Shown here: piece after piece, positions 45,104 to 53,946 of the stretch
Layout of the letters: each line of letters opens with the position of its first letter
Numbering within the stretch: the first letter of the stretch is position 1
Assembly: GCF_035825295.1 (NCBI RefSeq)
Contig: NZ_JAYMGI010000002.1
Coordinates: 7,020,001-7,084,000 of the forward strand
Length of the DNA: 64,000 nt
DNA from: Actinacidiphila sp. DG2A-62
GTDB taxonomy: Bacteria; Actinomycetota; Actinomycetes; Streptomycetales; Streptomycetaceae
Direction of reading: 5' to 3'
The notes under the pieces: model-generated
What the model was told of the DNA's origin: nothing
What the model saw: only the letters and a program-made list of their open reading frames with translations
Database searches by the model: none
Position numbers and translations under genes: made by a program

Positions 45104-45778
45104 TCAGCCCAGGACCAGCGGCACCGCCGGCGCCGCGCCGCCCGCTCCCGCCGCCCGCGCCAGCGCGGCGCGCTCCTCGGCCGTCGCCGCGCGCCGCCCG
45201 GTGCCGACCAGCAGCGCGTCCCGGTCCGACCAGGCCGCCGGGTAGGCGGCCCCGGCGATCTCCTCCAGCATCGCGCGGGACCGGGCGAGCCCCTCGGCCG
45301 GCGGTTGCGCCGCGTCCGGCAGGTGCGCGACCAGGTCCAGGTGGTGCAGCGTCCACTCCATCACGTACGCGCCGAGGTAGTCGGCCACCGTCAGCACCTC
45401 GTCGCGGGTGCCCACCAGCCCGGCCGGGTCGGCGAGTTCGGCGGCGCGCCCGGCGGCGGAGCCGACGTCGTCCAGGTGGAACGCCAGCAGCCACGGCTCC
45501 TGGTAGGCCGCGGCCAGCCGTACGGTCAGCGCGTCGAGCGGATCGTCGCCGGCCGGGGGCGTCCGCGAGACGTTCCAGTACGTCACGGCGGTGCGCGTCG
45601 GCTTCCCGTCCGCGGGGGTGGCGAGGGTGATCAGGACGTCCTGGGCGTCGATGACCAGATGGCACACCAGGTCCCGGACCAGCCAGCCGGCGCACCCGGA
45701 CGGCCGCTCGAAGTCGGCGTCGGCGAGGTCCTTCACCGCCGCGCGCAGCGCCGCCCAGGTCTGCGTGAAGAGCTCCAT
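45104..45778 (-). CDS. DinB-like / mycothiol-dependent maleylpyruvate isomerase-type protein
   Basis: 224 residues. N-terminal DinB-type four-helix bundle with metal-ligand His positions (CAGWLVRDLVCHLVIDAQDV; VMEWTLHHLDLVAHLPDAA). This matches the TIGR03083-type actinobacterial family, of which some members use mycothiol as a thiol cofactor in isomerisation or detoxification. No substrate can be assigned. ATG at 45778. It is convergent with the ECF operon and unrelated to it by context. Confidence 0.78.
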   Translation of the reverse strand: MELFTQTWAALRAAVKDLADADFERPSGCAGWLVRDLVCHLVIDAQDVLITLATPADGKPTRTAVTYWNVSRTPPAGDDPLDALTVRLAAAYQEPWLLAFHLDDVGSAAGRAAELADPAGLVGTRDEVLTVADYLGAYVMEWTLHHLDLVAHLPDAAQPPAEGLARSRAMLEEIAGAAYPAAWSDRDALLVGTGRRAATAEERAALARAAGAGGAAPAVPLVLG

Positions 45779-45879
45779 CCGGGCACGCTACCGGCACGGC
45801 GGGACGGGGGCGCGGGCGGACGCGGCCGGAGCGCGGGCGTGGCGTCGGCCGTGTGCGGCGACGGGCCGGGAGCTGCCGG

Positions 45880-47259
45880 CTACGCGCCGAGGTCCACCTC
45901 CGCGATGCGTTCGATCAAGCGGTCGCGGAAGCCCGGGTTGTGGGCGGAGAACTCCTGGGCGCGCGACGCCCAGGCCGGGTGGCCCAGCACATGGTCGACA
46001 GCCGCGGCGGCGCGGCCGTCGGCGGCGCCGAGGTCGGCCGCGCCCACGAGGTCACGGACCGCGGCCGCCGCGACGGCCGCGGGCGCCTTCTGGTCCGCGA
46101 GGCTCGCGAGCAGGGCGGGCAGGCCGCCGTCCCGGTACGCCGCGCGGCACGCGTCCAGCCACTGCGCCGACCACTGCCGCCGGGCCCCGCGCGGATCGTC
46201 GATCAGCGGCCGGAACGTCGGCTCCAGTGCCCAGCGCAGCCGCCTGAGCCATTCGTCCGGATCGCCCGCGAGGTGCGGATACTCCGCGACGAAGTGCCGC
46301 CACTCGTCGTCCGGGGACATGTCCGCCGTCACGTCCGGCGTGACCGGGGTGCCCGCGTAGTACGGGTCCGCGGCGATGAACACCGCGCCCAGGGTGGCGT
46401 AGTCGAGCGTGCAGTGCTCGGCGAGCAGCACCGCGTCGTACAGGTCCTTGCCCTGCGGGTGCATGTCCTGGGCCAGCCACACGAGCTTCCAGGCGAGGGA
46501 GAGTTCGGGCGTCGCGCCGAGCAGCCGCACGCCCGCGACCGTCGTCGTGACCGGCTCGACGGGCAGCAACTCGTTGAAGACGACGTCGAGTTGGACGATG
46601 CCGCCCGGGGTGCCCTGGCAGGTCCAGGGCAGCACCAGCCGGCGGCCGGGCACGCGGTCGTACGTCCAGATGTCCTCGCTCACCGCGTCGCGGGCGTCGA
46701 ACCGGACGGCGGGGCGTGCGGGCTCGGCGGCCGGGGAGTCCGGGTCGCCGGGGGAGTCCGGGTCGCCGGGGGAGTCCGGGCCCGCCTCGGCGGCGGCGGT
46801 GGCAGCCGTGCGCTCGGCCGACCGCGCGATGTCCCGCAGGAGTTCGCCTGTGCGGTCCTCCTCGATCCGCCAGTCCCGGGGCACGACCACGAAATCCAGG
46901 TCCTTGGGCTCGCGCGCGGCCGCGCCGAACCACTCCGCGAGCAGCACGCTGCCGCGCAGCACGAGGTGGTCGCGCCAGGGCGAGCCGGCGATCGCGGCCA
47001 GCACGAGATCCATGGCGGTGCGGCGCGCCCTCCGCCACGCCGCCCGCGCCTGCCGGTCGGCGAACTCCGGGTCGCTCGTGCGGTAGGCGTGGGAGCGGTG
47101 CTTGAGCGCGGGGTCGAAGACGAAGCGCTGCCGGGCCGCCGCGTCCTCGATCCGGCGGAACGTGCGCGGCAGCCCCAGCCGGTCCAGCTCCGCCTCGGAC
47201 AGCGGCGTGCGCGGCACCTCGACCCCGCTCACCCGCAGCGTCTCCCCGTACTCGCTCAC
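45880..47259 (-). CDS. AbiEii-like nucleotidyltransferase
   Basis: 459 residues. The nucleotidyltransferase core lies at about 90-125: HLVLRGSVLLAEWFGAAAREPKDLDFVVVP, with the Gly-Ser motif and Asp-Leu-Asp-Phe acidic pair seen in AbiEii/AbiGii-type enzymes. LGATPELSLAWKLVWLAQDMHPQGKDLYDAVLLAEH near 275-310 resembles the helical K/D region of the same family. A short Asp/Ser/Pro/Gly repeat (PDSPGDPDSP) interrupts at about 160-172. GTG at 47259 overlaps the upstream gene stop. AbiEii toxins add nucleotides to tRNA or RNA and work with an antitoxin. This one is larger, and its partner is a different kind of protein. Confidence 0.7.
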   Translation of the reverse strand: MSEYGETLRVSGVEVPRTPLSEAELDRLGLPRTFRRIEDAAARQRFVFDPALKHRSHAYRTSDPEFADRQARAAWRRARRTAMDLVLAAIAGSPWRDHLVLRGSVLLAEWFGAAAREPKDLDFVVVPRDWRIEEDRTGELLRDIARSAERTAATAAAEAGPDSPGDPDSPGDPDSPAAEPARPAVRFDARDAVSEDIWTYDRVPGRRLVLPWTCQGTPGGIVQLDVVFNELLPVEPVTTTVAGVRLLGATPELSLAWKLVWLAQDMHPQGKDLYDAVLLAEHCTLDYATLGAVFIAADPYYAGTPVTPDVTADMSPDDEWRHFVAEYPHLAGDPDEWLRRLRWALEPTFRPLIDDPRGARRQWSAQWLDACRAAYRDGGLPALLASLADQKAPAAVAAAAVRDLVGAADLGAADGRAAAAVDHVLGHPAWASRAQEFSAHNPGFRDRLIERIAEVDLGA

Positions 47260-48008
47260 CGCCCCGCCACCTCCTCGCGCCGCGCCGCCACGATCCACCC
47301 CTCGTCCACGGCGGTGTCGCTGTCGTACACCACGAACTCCTGCTCCACCTCGGCGATGTGCACGCCGAGGTCTGCCAACGCCCGCCGCAGCGCCGCCAAC
47401 CGGCCCCGCGCGGTGGGCAGCCCGACGCCGTGGCAGCGCTGCGTGACGAACCGCTGCTCGCGCCCGGCCGGTCCGGCGACGCGGCGCGCGTTCCACGACA
47501 CGTGCGCGTCGTGGGCCACCGCGACGGCGGTGAGCGTGGCCAACGGGCTTACGCCGGGGGAGCGTTGTCCGTCACGCGCGGCGGCCCCCGGCCCCGGCCC
47601 CAGCCCCGGCCCCGCGTCGAGCAGCACCTTCACGTGGTGCTCGAAGTAGCGCGGGGCGGTGCCATCGGCCGCCGTCCCGGGGCCGCAGCGGAGGGCCCAC
47701 GCCCGCGCCTCCTCGTCGGAGCGCGGCACCGCGGGGTCCCACGGCGGGACCTCGATCTTCACCCGCACCGGCACGAATCCCGCGGCCCGCAGGTCGTCCG
47801 CCGCCGCGCGGCAGATCCGCACCTGCTCCTCGTACGGCCCGCATCCGCCCAGCGTGACCATCGGCTGCGACGGCACGCGCCCGCGCGCCAGCACGATGTG
47901 CGCGCACTTCCACCCCCGCGCCGCGGCCCACCGCTCCAGCCGCCCGACCTGCGCGTCCCCACCGTCGCAGCGCACGGTGACGTGCGCCTCGAACTCCCCC
48001 ACCCTCAT
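47256..48008 (-). CDS. Internally duplicated protein coupled to the AbiEii-like gene
   Basis: 250 residues. No family recognised. The two halves look alike: GEFEAHVTV (about 5-12) against RYFEHHVKV (120-127), each followed by a helix and later a strand (GFVPVRVKIEV; GVHIAEVEQEFVVYDS). This suggests two ferredoxin-like alpha+beta units. HVTV and HVSW (169-172) match the HxTx/HxSx signature of 2H phosphoesterases by short motif only. A Gly/Pro-rich loop lies at 132-142. ATG at 48008; the stop overlaps the nucleotidyltransferase start (GTGA), so the two are almost surely co-translated. It could be a regulator or RNA-end partner. Confidence 0.6.
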   Translation of the reverse strand: MRVGEFEAHVTVRCDGGDAQVGRLERWAAARGWKCAHIVLARGRVPSQPMVTLGGCGPYEEQVRICRAAADDLRAAGFVPVRVKIEVPPWDPAVPRSDEEARAWALRCGPGTAADGTAPRYFEHHVKVLLDAGPGLGPGPGAAARDGQRSPGVSPLATLTAVAVAHDAHVSWNARRVAGPAGREQRFVTQRCHGVGLPTARGRLAALRRALADLGVHIAEVEQEFVVYDSDTAVDEGWIVAARREEVAGR

Positions 48009-48101
48009 GCCCCGATGATGCCAAGCGCTCCCCGCGCACGCGAAACGACTTATCCCCGCCGCCCGGGCGACGAGCGGCGGGGCCGCCTCGCGGGCGGGTG
48101 G

Positions 48102-48311
48102 TCAGTGCCTGCCCGCGAACCGTCCCGCCTTGACGTCGGCGAGGAACGCGGTCCAGGCGTCCGTGTCGAAGGTCAGCGCGGGGCCGTGGGGGTCCTTGCT
48201 GTCGCGGACGGGGATCACGCCGAGGACGCCGTCGCCGACCTCCACGCACTGCCCGCCGTTGTTGCTGCTGTGACTGCTCTTCCGCCACGTGAGCGTGTGC
48301 TCGCCGTTCAT
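48102..48311 (-). CDS. DUF397 domain protein (copy 2)
   Basis: 69 residues. Signature LTWRKSSHSSNNGGQCVEVGD and PVRDSKDPHGPALTFDTDAWTAFLADVKAGRF. DUF397 proteins are small partners of Scr1/WhiJ-type XRE regulators in actinomycetes. ATG at 48311, with GGAGG upstream. A near-identical copy lies 82 bases upstream in the transcript (48394-48606); this tandem duplication is probably recent. Confidence 0.9.
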   Translation of the reverse strand: MNGEHTLTWRKSSHSSNNGGQCVEVGDGVLGVIPVRDSKDPHGPALTFDTDAWTAFLADVKAGRFAGRH

Positions 48312-48393
48312 GTGCTCATTCCTCCTCTTGGGACGGACAGGGCACACGGCCCCGCTGCCCGAGCCGGGGAGCGGGGCCGTTCGTGGCCGGTGG

Positions 48394-48606
48394 TCAGCGG
48401 GCTGCCGGGAAGCGGCCCGCCTTGACGTCGGCGACGAATGCGGTCCAGGCGTCCGCGTCGAAGGTCAGCACGGGGCCGTGGGGGTCTTTGCTGTCGCGGA
48501 CGGGGGTCACGCCGGGGATGCCGTCGCCGACCTCCACGCAGTCGCCCCCGTTGGTGGAGTAGGTGGACTTGCGCCACTGTGCGGGAAGATCGCTTGCGCT
48601 GGTCAT
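48394..48606 (-). CDS. DUF397 domain protein (copy 1)
   Basis: 70 residues with the same WRKSTYSTNGGDCVEVGDG and DSKDPHGPVLTFDADAWTAFVADVK motifs. The ATG overlaps the stop of the XRE regulator (ATGA), the usual Scr1-DUF397 coupling. It probably binds and tunes the regulator. Confidence 0.92.
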   Translation of the reverse strand: MTSASDLPAQWRKSTYSTNGGDCVEVGDGIPGVTPVRDSKDPHGPVLTFDADAWTAFVADVKAGRFPAAR

Positions 48607-49424
48607 GCTGGAAGTCCCTTCAAATGCTGCCGGATGCGATCGGCGGATGCATCGGGCGACAGGGCGTAGCTGTTGAGTAGATCATAGGCGCGTTGCCCCG
48701 CTGCCACCTCCGCCGCGTCCAGCGCAGTCCTGCCCTGAAGGAACGCGTCCACGTACAGCACGTCCGCGCCCTGGTCGAAGCTGAGCAGCGTGAAGGGTCC
48801 GGCGAGACCGGGATGCGCGGCCACATCCTCGGGCAGCACCTGGATGACGGTGCGGGGATGCCGCCCGGCAACCAGCAGCCGTTCGAGCTGTGCCCGCATG
48901 ACCGCCGGGCCGCCCAGCTTCCGTCGCAGTGCCTGCTCGTCGATGATGAACCAGGTGCGCGGGGGAAGTCCGCGCCCGAACACGTCCTGGCGCGTCATCC
49001 GCGCGGCGACCAGACCGTCGAGGTTGTCCAGCCGCTCGGGCGTCAGCATCGCACGCGCGTAGTCCTCGGTCTGGAGGAGCGCCGGGATGATCTGCGGCTG
49101 GAAGGACCGAATCGACGTCGCCTCACGCTCCATCTCGACGTACGGCAGGAACCAGCTCGGGTACGCGTACCGGACGACCAAGGGGTAGAACTCGCCGAAG
49201 AAGTCCGTGCCGAACGCGCGGTCGAGATCGGCGGCGAGATCCTTCGTCGGGACGCGCTTCGCGTTCTCCAAGTAGCTGATCATCGCTCCCGTGGTGAAGG
49301 CCCGCCGCGCGCTCTCCTCCTGCGACCACCCGCGCAGTTCGCGCTGCTTCTTCAGGTGACGGCCGAAGAAGGCCAGCAAGCTCTGGTTCGGCTCCGGCCG
49401 GCCGTTGTCGCTCTCCATCGGCAC
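48603..49424 (-). CDS. XRE-family regulator with DUF5753 (Scr1/WhiJ-like)
   Basis: 273 residues. N-terminal helix-turn-helix at about 18-70: FFGRHLKKQRELRGWSQEESARRAFTTGAMISYLENAKRVP. Then a DUF5753 C-terminal domain: SIRSFQPQIIPALLQTEDYARAML, FIIDEQALRRKLGG, VIQVLPEDVAAHPGLAGPFTLLSF. Start GTG at 49424 (ATG two codons later). It is followed by two DUF397 genes and diverges from an anti-sigma-type ATPase, the arrangement of whiJ-like developmental loci. Confidence 0.9.
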   Translation of the reverse strand: MPMESDNGRPEPNQSLLAFFGRHLKKQRELRGWSQEESARRAFTTGAMISYLENAKRVPTKDLAADLDRAFGTDFFGEFYPLVVRYAYPSWFLPYVEMEREATSIRSFQPQIIPALLQTEDYARAMLTPERLDNLDGLVAARMTRQDVFGRGLPPRTWFIIDEQALRRKLGGPAVMRAQLERLLVAGRHPRTVIQVLPEDVAAHPGLAGPFTLLSFDQGADVLYVDAFLQGRTALDAAEVAAGQRAYDLLNSYALSPDASADRIRQHLKGLPA

Positions 49425-49547
49425 GTCGGGTCCCCTCTCCTCTTAACTCTCGGCCTGTTAAGGCTCGCCCTCTGTTGATCGTAGTTCGCAGTGCGCAAGC
49501 TTGTGTGCGGAAGGTCAGGACTCGATCACGGAGAGAGCAGGCGCACC

Positions 49548-49997
49548 ATGCAGGCAACGGCGGAGGACGTCGCGACGTCCACGGAGATCGTGACCCGGCG
49601 GTGGCCGCAGCGCCCGGCGGCCGTGCGCGGGGCGAGGCGGCTGCTGCGCAGTACGCTCCTCGGCTGGGACCGCGCGCAGCTCGTGGACGACGCGGAGTTG
49701 GTGCTCTCCGAGCTGCTGGCGAACGCGGTCGTCCACGCCCGGGTCGCCGGGGCCACCGTCGAGACGCGCTTCGCGGCGCTCGGTCCCGCGGCCGTACGGG
49801 TCGAGGTGTGCGACGAGGACAGCCGCCATGTGCCCCGGCTGCGCGCGGCGATGCCGGGCGACCAGCGCGGGCGCGGCCTGCAGATCGTGGACGAGCTCAC
49901 GGAACAGCGCTGGGGCTACGAGTGGCGCACGGACGACGCCGGGGCCGCCACCGGAAAGGTGGTCTGGGCTCACCTCGGCAGGCTGCGGCCGCTCTGA
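49548..49997 (+). CDS. Anti-sigma-factor-type ATP-binding protein (RsbW-like)
   Basis: 149 residues. GHKL fold: ELVLSELLANAVVHARV (N box), VEVCDEDSRHVP (G1-like) and GDQRGRGLQIVDELTEQRWG (G2 loop). Such stand-alone ATPases act as anti-sigma or partner-switch kinases and are common beside XRE/DUF397 genes. ATG at 49548. The divergent 123-base region shared with the XRE gene probably holds both promoters. Confidence 0.88.
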   Translation: MQATAEDVATSTEIVTRRWPQRPAAVRGARRLLRSTLLGWDRAQLVDDAELVLSELLANAVVHARVAGATVETRFAALGPAAVRVEVCDEDSRHVPRLRAAMPGDQRGRGLQIVDELTEQRWGYEWRTDDAGAATGKVVWAHLGRLRPL

Positions 49998-50081
49998 CCT
50001 TTCCCGGGCCCGGTCGCCCGACCCGGCCCCCGAGTCACTCCCGACACCCGACGCCCGACAGACGAAGGACGAGAAGAAACC

Positions 50082-50462
50082 ATGGGTATTCCGCAGAGCC
50101 GGAGCAGCGAGAGCGTCGCGGAAGGCCGCGTACCGGTCGTGTGCGAGGCGTCGACCTACGTACCGCCCGCCGTGAGGGCCGAGTCGGCGAAGGCGTATCT
50201 CGAGGTGAACCCCAGCCTCATCGCCGACGACCTGATGTGCCACCTGGAGGCGCACGCCGAGGGATCGCACTTCGCCATCGTCTACGACCACCTCGCCGGA
50301 CCCGACGCCGGTGCCATCTGGACCAGTTGGGACGAGGACTTCCCCGCCGCGTTCTTCCTCCGCCCCGACTGCACGAGCGTCTCGCCGCAACAGGGCGTCC
50401 CCTGCGGGCACTTCGCCGCCCACCCCGGCGTCTGCTCGTGGCGGACCGAGAACCGGCGGTGA
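50082..50462 (+). CDS. Hypothetical protein
   Basis: 126 residues, acidic, with the segments LEVNPSLIADDLMCHLEAHAEGSHFAIVYDHL and FLRPDCTSVSPQQGVPCGHFAAHPGVC. Three Cys in the last third could form a metal site or disulphide. No signal or membrane helix. ATG at 50082, 84 bases after the ATPase gene on the same strand. Family not recognised. Confidence 0.65.
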   Translation: MGIPQSRSSESVAEGRVPVVCEASTYVPPAVRAESAKAYLEVNPSLIADDLMCHLEAHAEGSHFAIVYDHLAGPDAGAIWTSWDEDFPAAFFLRPDCTSVSPQQGVPCGHFAAHPGVCSWRTENRR

Positions 50463-50639
50463 ACCGGCCCGCCGGACGGCGGGGTCGGTCCCGGGAGCTT
50501 CGTCGTCGCACGCGAAGGGACGATGATCGGCCGGGTCCTGCTCAGGCGGGCCACCGGGCACCGCCGCCCGGTCGCCGACGGGAAGAGGGCGGCCCGGCCC
50601 CCGGCAGCGGGCGCGGATCGGGCCTGCGACGACGGCGGA

Positions 50640-50703
50640 AAGGCACGGAGTCAGGAACGGCGTCAAGGAACGGCGTCACGGCACGGCGTCACGGCATGGC
50701 GTG
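50640..50703. repeat. Short tandem repeat, about 13 bp, four degenerate copies
   Basis: GGAACGGCGTCA-like units repeat with changes (GGAACGGCGTCA, GGAACGGCGTCAC, GGCACGGCGTCAC, GGCATGGCGT) between convergent genes. It runs into the 3' end of the AraC gene. Confidence 0.5.
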
Positions 50704-51605
50704 GACGTCCGCGCACGCGGGCCCTCGGGAGTTCGCAAGCGCTGTCCCGGGCCGGCGGTCGGCGCGGTGCTGCCGGCGGTAACGACCGGCCGAGATCCCG
50801 AACTCGCGCGTGAAAGCGTTGGCGAAGGCATAGGCGGAGCCGTAGCCGCTGCGCTGCGCTGCGCCACGGTGGACAGCGGGACGTCGGTCGTCTGGAGCAG
50901 GCGTGCCGCCACGGTGAGCCGCCACCACGTCAGATAGGTGAGCGGCGGCTGCCCCACCATGGCGGTGAACCTGCGCGCGAAGGCGGCGCGGGACAGGCCC
51001 GCGTGAGCGCCCAGCGACTCAACGGTCCAGGGATCGCCGGGGCGTTCGTGCACGGCACGGAGCGATCGCGCGATCACCTCGTCGTCGAGGGCCACGCACC
51101 AGCCGGTGGCCCGCAGGCCCGCACGTTCGGCCAGGCAGGCCCTGATCAGATGCACCAGGAGCACGTCGAGCAGCGCGGGAAGCACCAGGTCCCTGCCGTG
51201 CATCCGTTCGCCCAGTTCGCCGAGCAACAGGTCGATCGACGCCTGGAGACCCCGGTAACGGTCCGGCCGCGCCGGAAGACCCACCAGATCGGCGAGGTCC
51301 TGGAACAGCGGGTGCGGACGGGCCCGCTCAAGACGGTAGGCGCCGGACAGGAACCGGGCAGTGCCGTCGGCGGCGTTCACGAGTGTGTGCGCGGTCCCGT
51401 GCGGGAGCAGAACGGCGTCCCCCGGTCGCAAGGTGATGACCGCTTCGTCCGGCGCCGTCACCCGGAGGCGTCCCGCGGCGCCCACGTAGAACCGGGCACC
51501 CTCGAAGGCCGACACCTCCTCCTGCCACGACGGGGCCGCCGCTTCCAGGGACAGGGCGGGGCGCCCCACGCGCATGGTGCAGATCACGTCGCTGACCACG
51601 TCCAT
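50689..51605 (-). pseudogene. AraC-family regulator with cupin domain, frameshifted by a 5-bp repeat expansion
   Basis: About 303 residues if corrected. The N-terminal cupin (ITLRPGDAVLLPHGTAHTLV) is followed by LLDVLLVHLIRACLAERAGL and the AraC double HTH: WTVESLGAHAGLSRAAFARRFTAMVGQPPLTYLTWWRLTVAARLLQ. The second HTH breaks after VAQRS. The other frame gives GYGSAYAFANAFTREFGISAGRYRR and stops at 50689. The cause is visible: GCTGC is present three times in tandem at 50848-50862 where two copies would keep the frame. ATG at 51605 follows GGAGG. As written it lacks part of its DNA-binding domain. Confidence 0.85.
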
Positions 51606-51637
51606 CGCCTCATCCTCCCTCGTCCGCCCCCGCCGGG

Positions 51638-52550
51638 TCAGGTGCCCGAGAACGGCGCCCATCGCTTGATCGCGAGCGAGCCGTGCGACCGCACGACTTC
51701 GGCGGCGCCCGCTCCGCTCAGGTGCGCCTGGCACGACCAGGCTGTTCGTCGCGGCGGCCTGCTCCAGGACGCGACGCCGGGACCGGGCGGCCTCGGCCTG
51801 GTCCTCGCTCAGGCAGGTGTCGTGATCGGGTTCCACCATCTGCAACGGGGTGTGGACCAGGTCGCCGACGAACACGGCCCGGTCGCCGCCGGAATCCAGC
51901 CACAGCACCGTCGAACCGGGTGTGTGACCGGGGGCGCGTTCAAGGACCAGGTCCTTCCCCATGCGGTGACTGTCGCCCTCCCACAGCACGGCCTGACCGG
52001 CCCGATGGACGGGCAGCACGCTGTCGTCGAACGTGACCCCGGAGCCGGCGGCGGACTGGAACGGCGACGTCGGCACGTGGCCGTTGGCGGGGTTCCAGAA
52101 GTCGAAGTCGGCCCGGCTGATCAGATACCGCGCGTTGGGGAACGTCGGCACCCACTCGCCGTCGACCAGCCGGGTGTTCCACCCCACGTGGTCGTTGTGC
52201 AGGTGGGTGTTGACGACGAGATCCACGTCCTCCGGCCGCACCCCGGCCGCCGCCAGACGGTCGAGGAAATCGCCGTCGCGCTCGTTGAACACCTCAACCT
52301 CGCGTTGCTTGTCATTGCCGAGGCCGGTATCGACCAGAATGGTGCGGCCCTCGCTTCGCAGCACCCAGGTCTGCACGGTCGCCTGCCACGCACCCGTCGT
52401 GGGGTCCAAAAAGTCGGGCGCCAGCCAGGATTCGTGCCGGCGCCACAACTCACCGGGCACGGACGGGAACAGCACATCGGTGGTGACGAACGCACCCTGC
52501 CACTCGACCACCCGCGAGACCTCGACATCACCGAGAACGATTTTCTTCAC
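51638..52550 (-). pseudogene. MBL-fold metallo-hydrolase with a C-terminal frameshift
   Basis: About 304 residues if corrected. Metal motif THLHNDHVGWN, with DTGLGND, LERAPGHTPGSTVLW and VFVGDLVHTPLQ. The frame holds to NSLVVP near 51725, then a one-base gain leads into the next gene; the other frame gives AHLSGAGAAEVVRSHGS and ends FSGT at 51638, the expected family end. GTG at 52550. Upstream of the AraC gene on the same strand, 32 bases away after correction, so the pair is likely an operon: enzyme plus regulator. Confidence 0.8.
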
Positions 52551-52749
52551 CCCTTCACCGTAGGAAGGGGCGGTGAGACACGAAATGTTCCGGGGTCTCT
52601 CCTTTTTAAGGCAGCGTCTCGCGGGAGCTTGGTACGTCATCGGTGGCCGAAAACGGACCACGTCCGCCATGCGCGCGCGAATGCGGGGCAGACACCGGGT
52701 GGCAGACGGTCTGCCCGCCGGTTCCGGCGTCCTGCGGTGAGGGGGAGTC

Positions 52750-53850
52750 GTGGCGACTCGCGACGGCGCGGCGCGTGACGCGCGCGAGGAGGCGCGGCAG
52801 CGGCCGACCGCGGGTGCGCAGCCGCGCACCGGCAGGGAGGCCCGCGTCCACCGCCGCGTCGGGCGCGCCGTCCTCGCCGGCTTCCGGTTTGCCCGGACAC
52901 TGGGCCGGGCGTTCGCCGCGGCCTGGGACATGGACGCCACCGAGCGGGCCGCCGCCCTCACGTACTACGCCGTGCTCGCGCTCTTCCCCGCGGTGCTCAT
53001 GACGTTCGCGCTGATCGGCCTGGCCGGCGGGCCCTCCGACAACAGCCTGTCCGCCGAGGTGACCGCGCTGCTGCCCGCCCAGTCGCGGGCCACGGTCGCC
53101 GGCGCGCTGGACCAGATGGCCGCCGACCACTCCGCGACGGCCTCGCTCGCCGCGCTCAGCGGATTCGGCGCGGCCTGGTCCGCGTGCAGCTACGCCGCCG
53201 TCTTCCGCCGCGCGCTGCACCACATCCACGGCGTGGACGACCACCGCCCGGCCTGGCGCACCGCGCCGCGCATCCTGCTCACCTCGCTGACGCTGCTGGT
53301 CCTGCTGGTCTGCGCGGCCGTCCTGCTGGTCGTCAGCGGCGAACTCTCCCGCCGCGCCGGGCACGTGCTGCACATCGGCGGGCCGCTGGTGTCCGCGTGG
53401 CGCTCGCTGCGCTGGCCCCTGCTGCTGGTCGTGGCCGGCGTCCTGGTGCTGCTGCTGTTCCGCTCCGGGCCGCGCGGCACCCGCTCCCTGCGCGCCATCG
53501 CACCCGGCGGCGCGGTCGCGGTCGGGCTGTGGCTGCTGGCCTCCGCCGGCTTCGCCGTGTACGCCGCGCGGATGGGCACCTACCACCGGCTGTACGGGCC
53601 GCTGGGCGGCACGGTGGCGTTCCTGGTCTGGCTGTGGCTGTCCAACCTCGCGCTGATGATCGGCGCGCACTTCAACGCCGAGCACACCAGGGCGGTGGCG
53701 CGACGCGACGAACGCGAGCGGGACACGTCAGCGCCGCGGAAGGCGAGTTCCGCGAACACGGCGTCCGCGAAGGCCGGGTCCGCGAAGACGGCGTCCGCGA
53801 AGGCCGGGCCCGCGCAGTCCGGTCCGGCGAACGCCCCTTCCGCGGGCTGA
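52750..53850 (+). CDS. YihY/BrkB family membrane protein
   Basis: 366 residues. TERAAALTYYAVLALFPAVLMTFALIG marks the first helix of the family; later helices are ILLTSLTLLVLLVCAAVLLV, LLLVVAGVLVLLLF, AVAVGLWLLASAGFAVYAARM and TVAFLVWLWLSNLALMIGAHFNAE. The C-terminal about 40 residues repeat Ala-Ser-Ala-Lys (ASAKAGSAKTASAKAG). GTG at 52750. Role unknown; a longer paralogue lies at 2891-4492. Confidence 0.87.
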   Translation: MATRDGAARDAREEARQRPTAGAQPRTGREARVHRRVGRAVLAGFRFARTLGRAFAAAWDMDATERAAALTYYAVLALFPAVLMTFALIGLAGGPSDNSLSAEVTALLPAQSRATVAGALDQMAADHSATASLAALSGFGAAWSACSYAAVFRRALHHIHGVDDHRPAWRTAPRILLTSLTLLVLLVCAAVLLVVSGELSRRAGHVLHIGGPLVSAWRSLRWPLLLVVAGVLVLLLFRSGPRGTRSLRAIAPGGAVAVGLWLLASAGFAVYAARMGTYHRLYGPLGGTVAFLVWLWLSNLALMIGAHFNAEHTRAVARRDERERDTSAPRKASSANTASAKAGSAKTASAKAGPAQSGPANAPSAG

Positions 53851-53946
53851 GCCCGCCCCGCCCGCGCGGGGCGCGGCCGTCGCGCGCCCCCGCCGTTTCG
53901 CCCGTGCCCCGCTCCTTGACGCGCCCACGTCCGGGCGCGCAGCATG

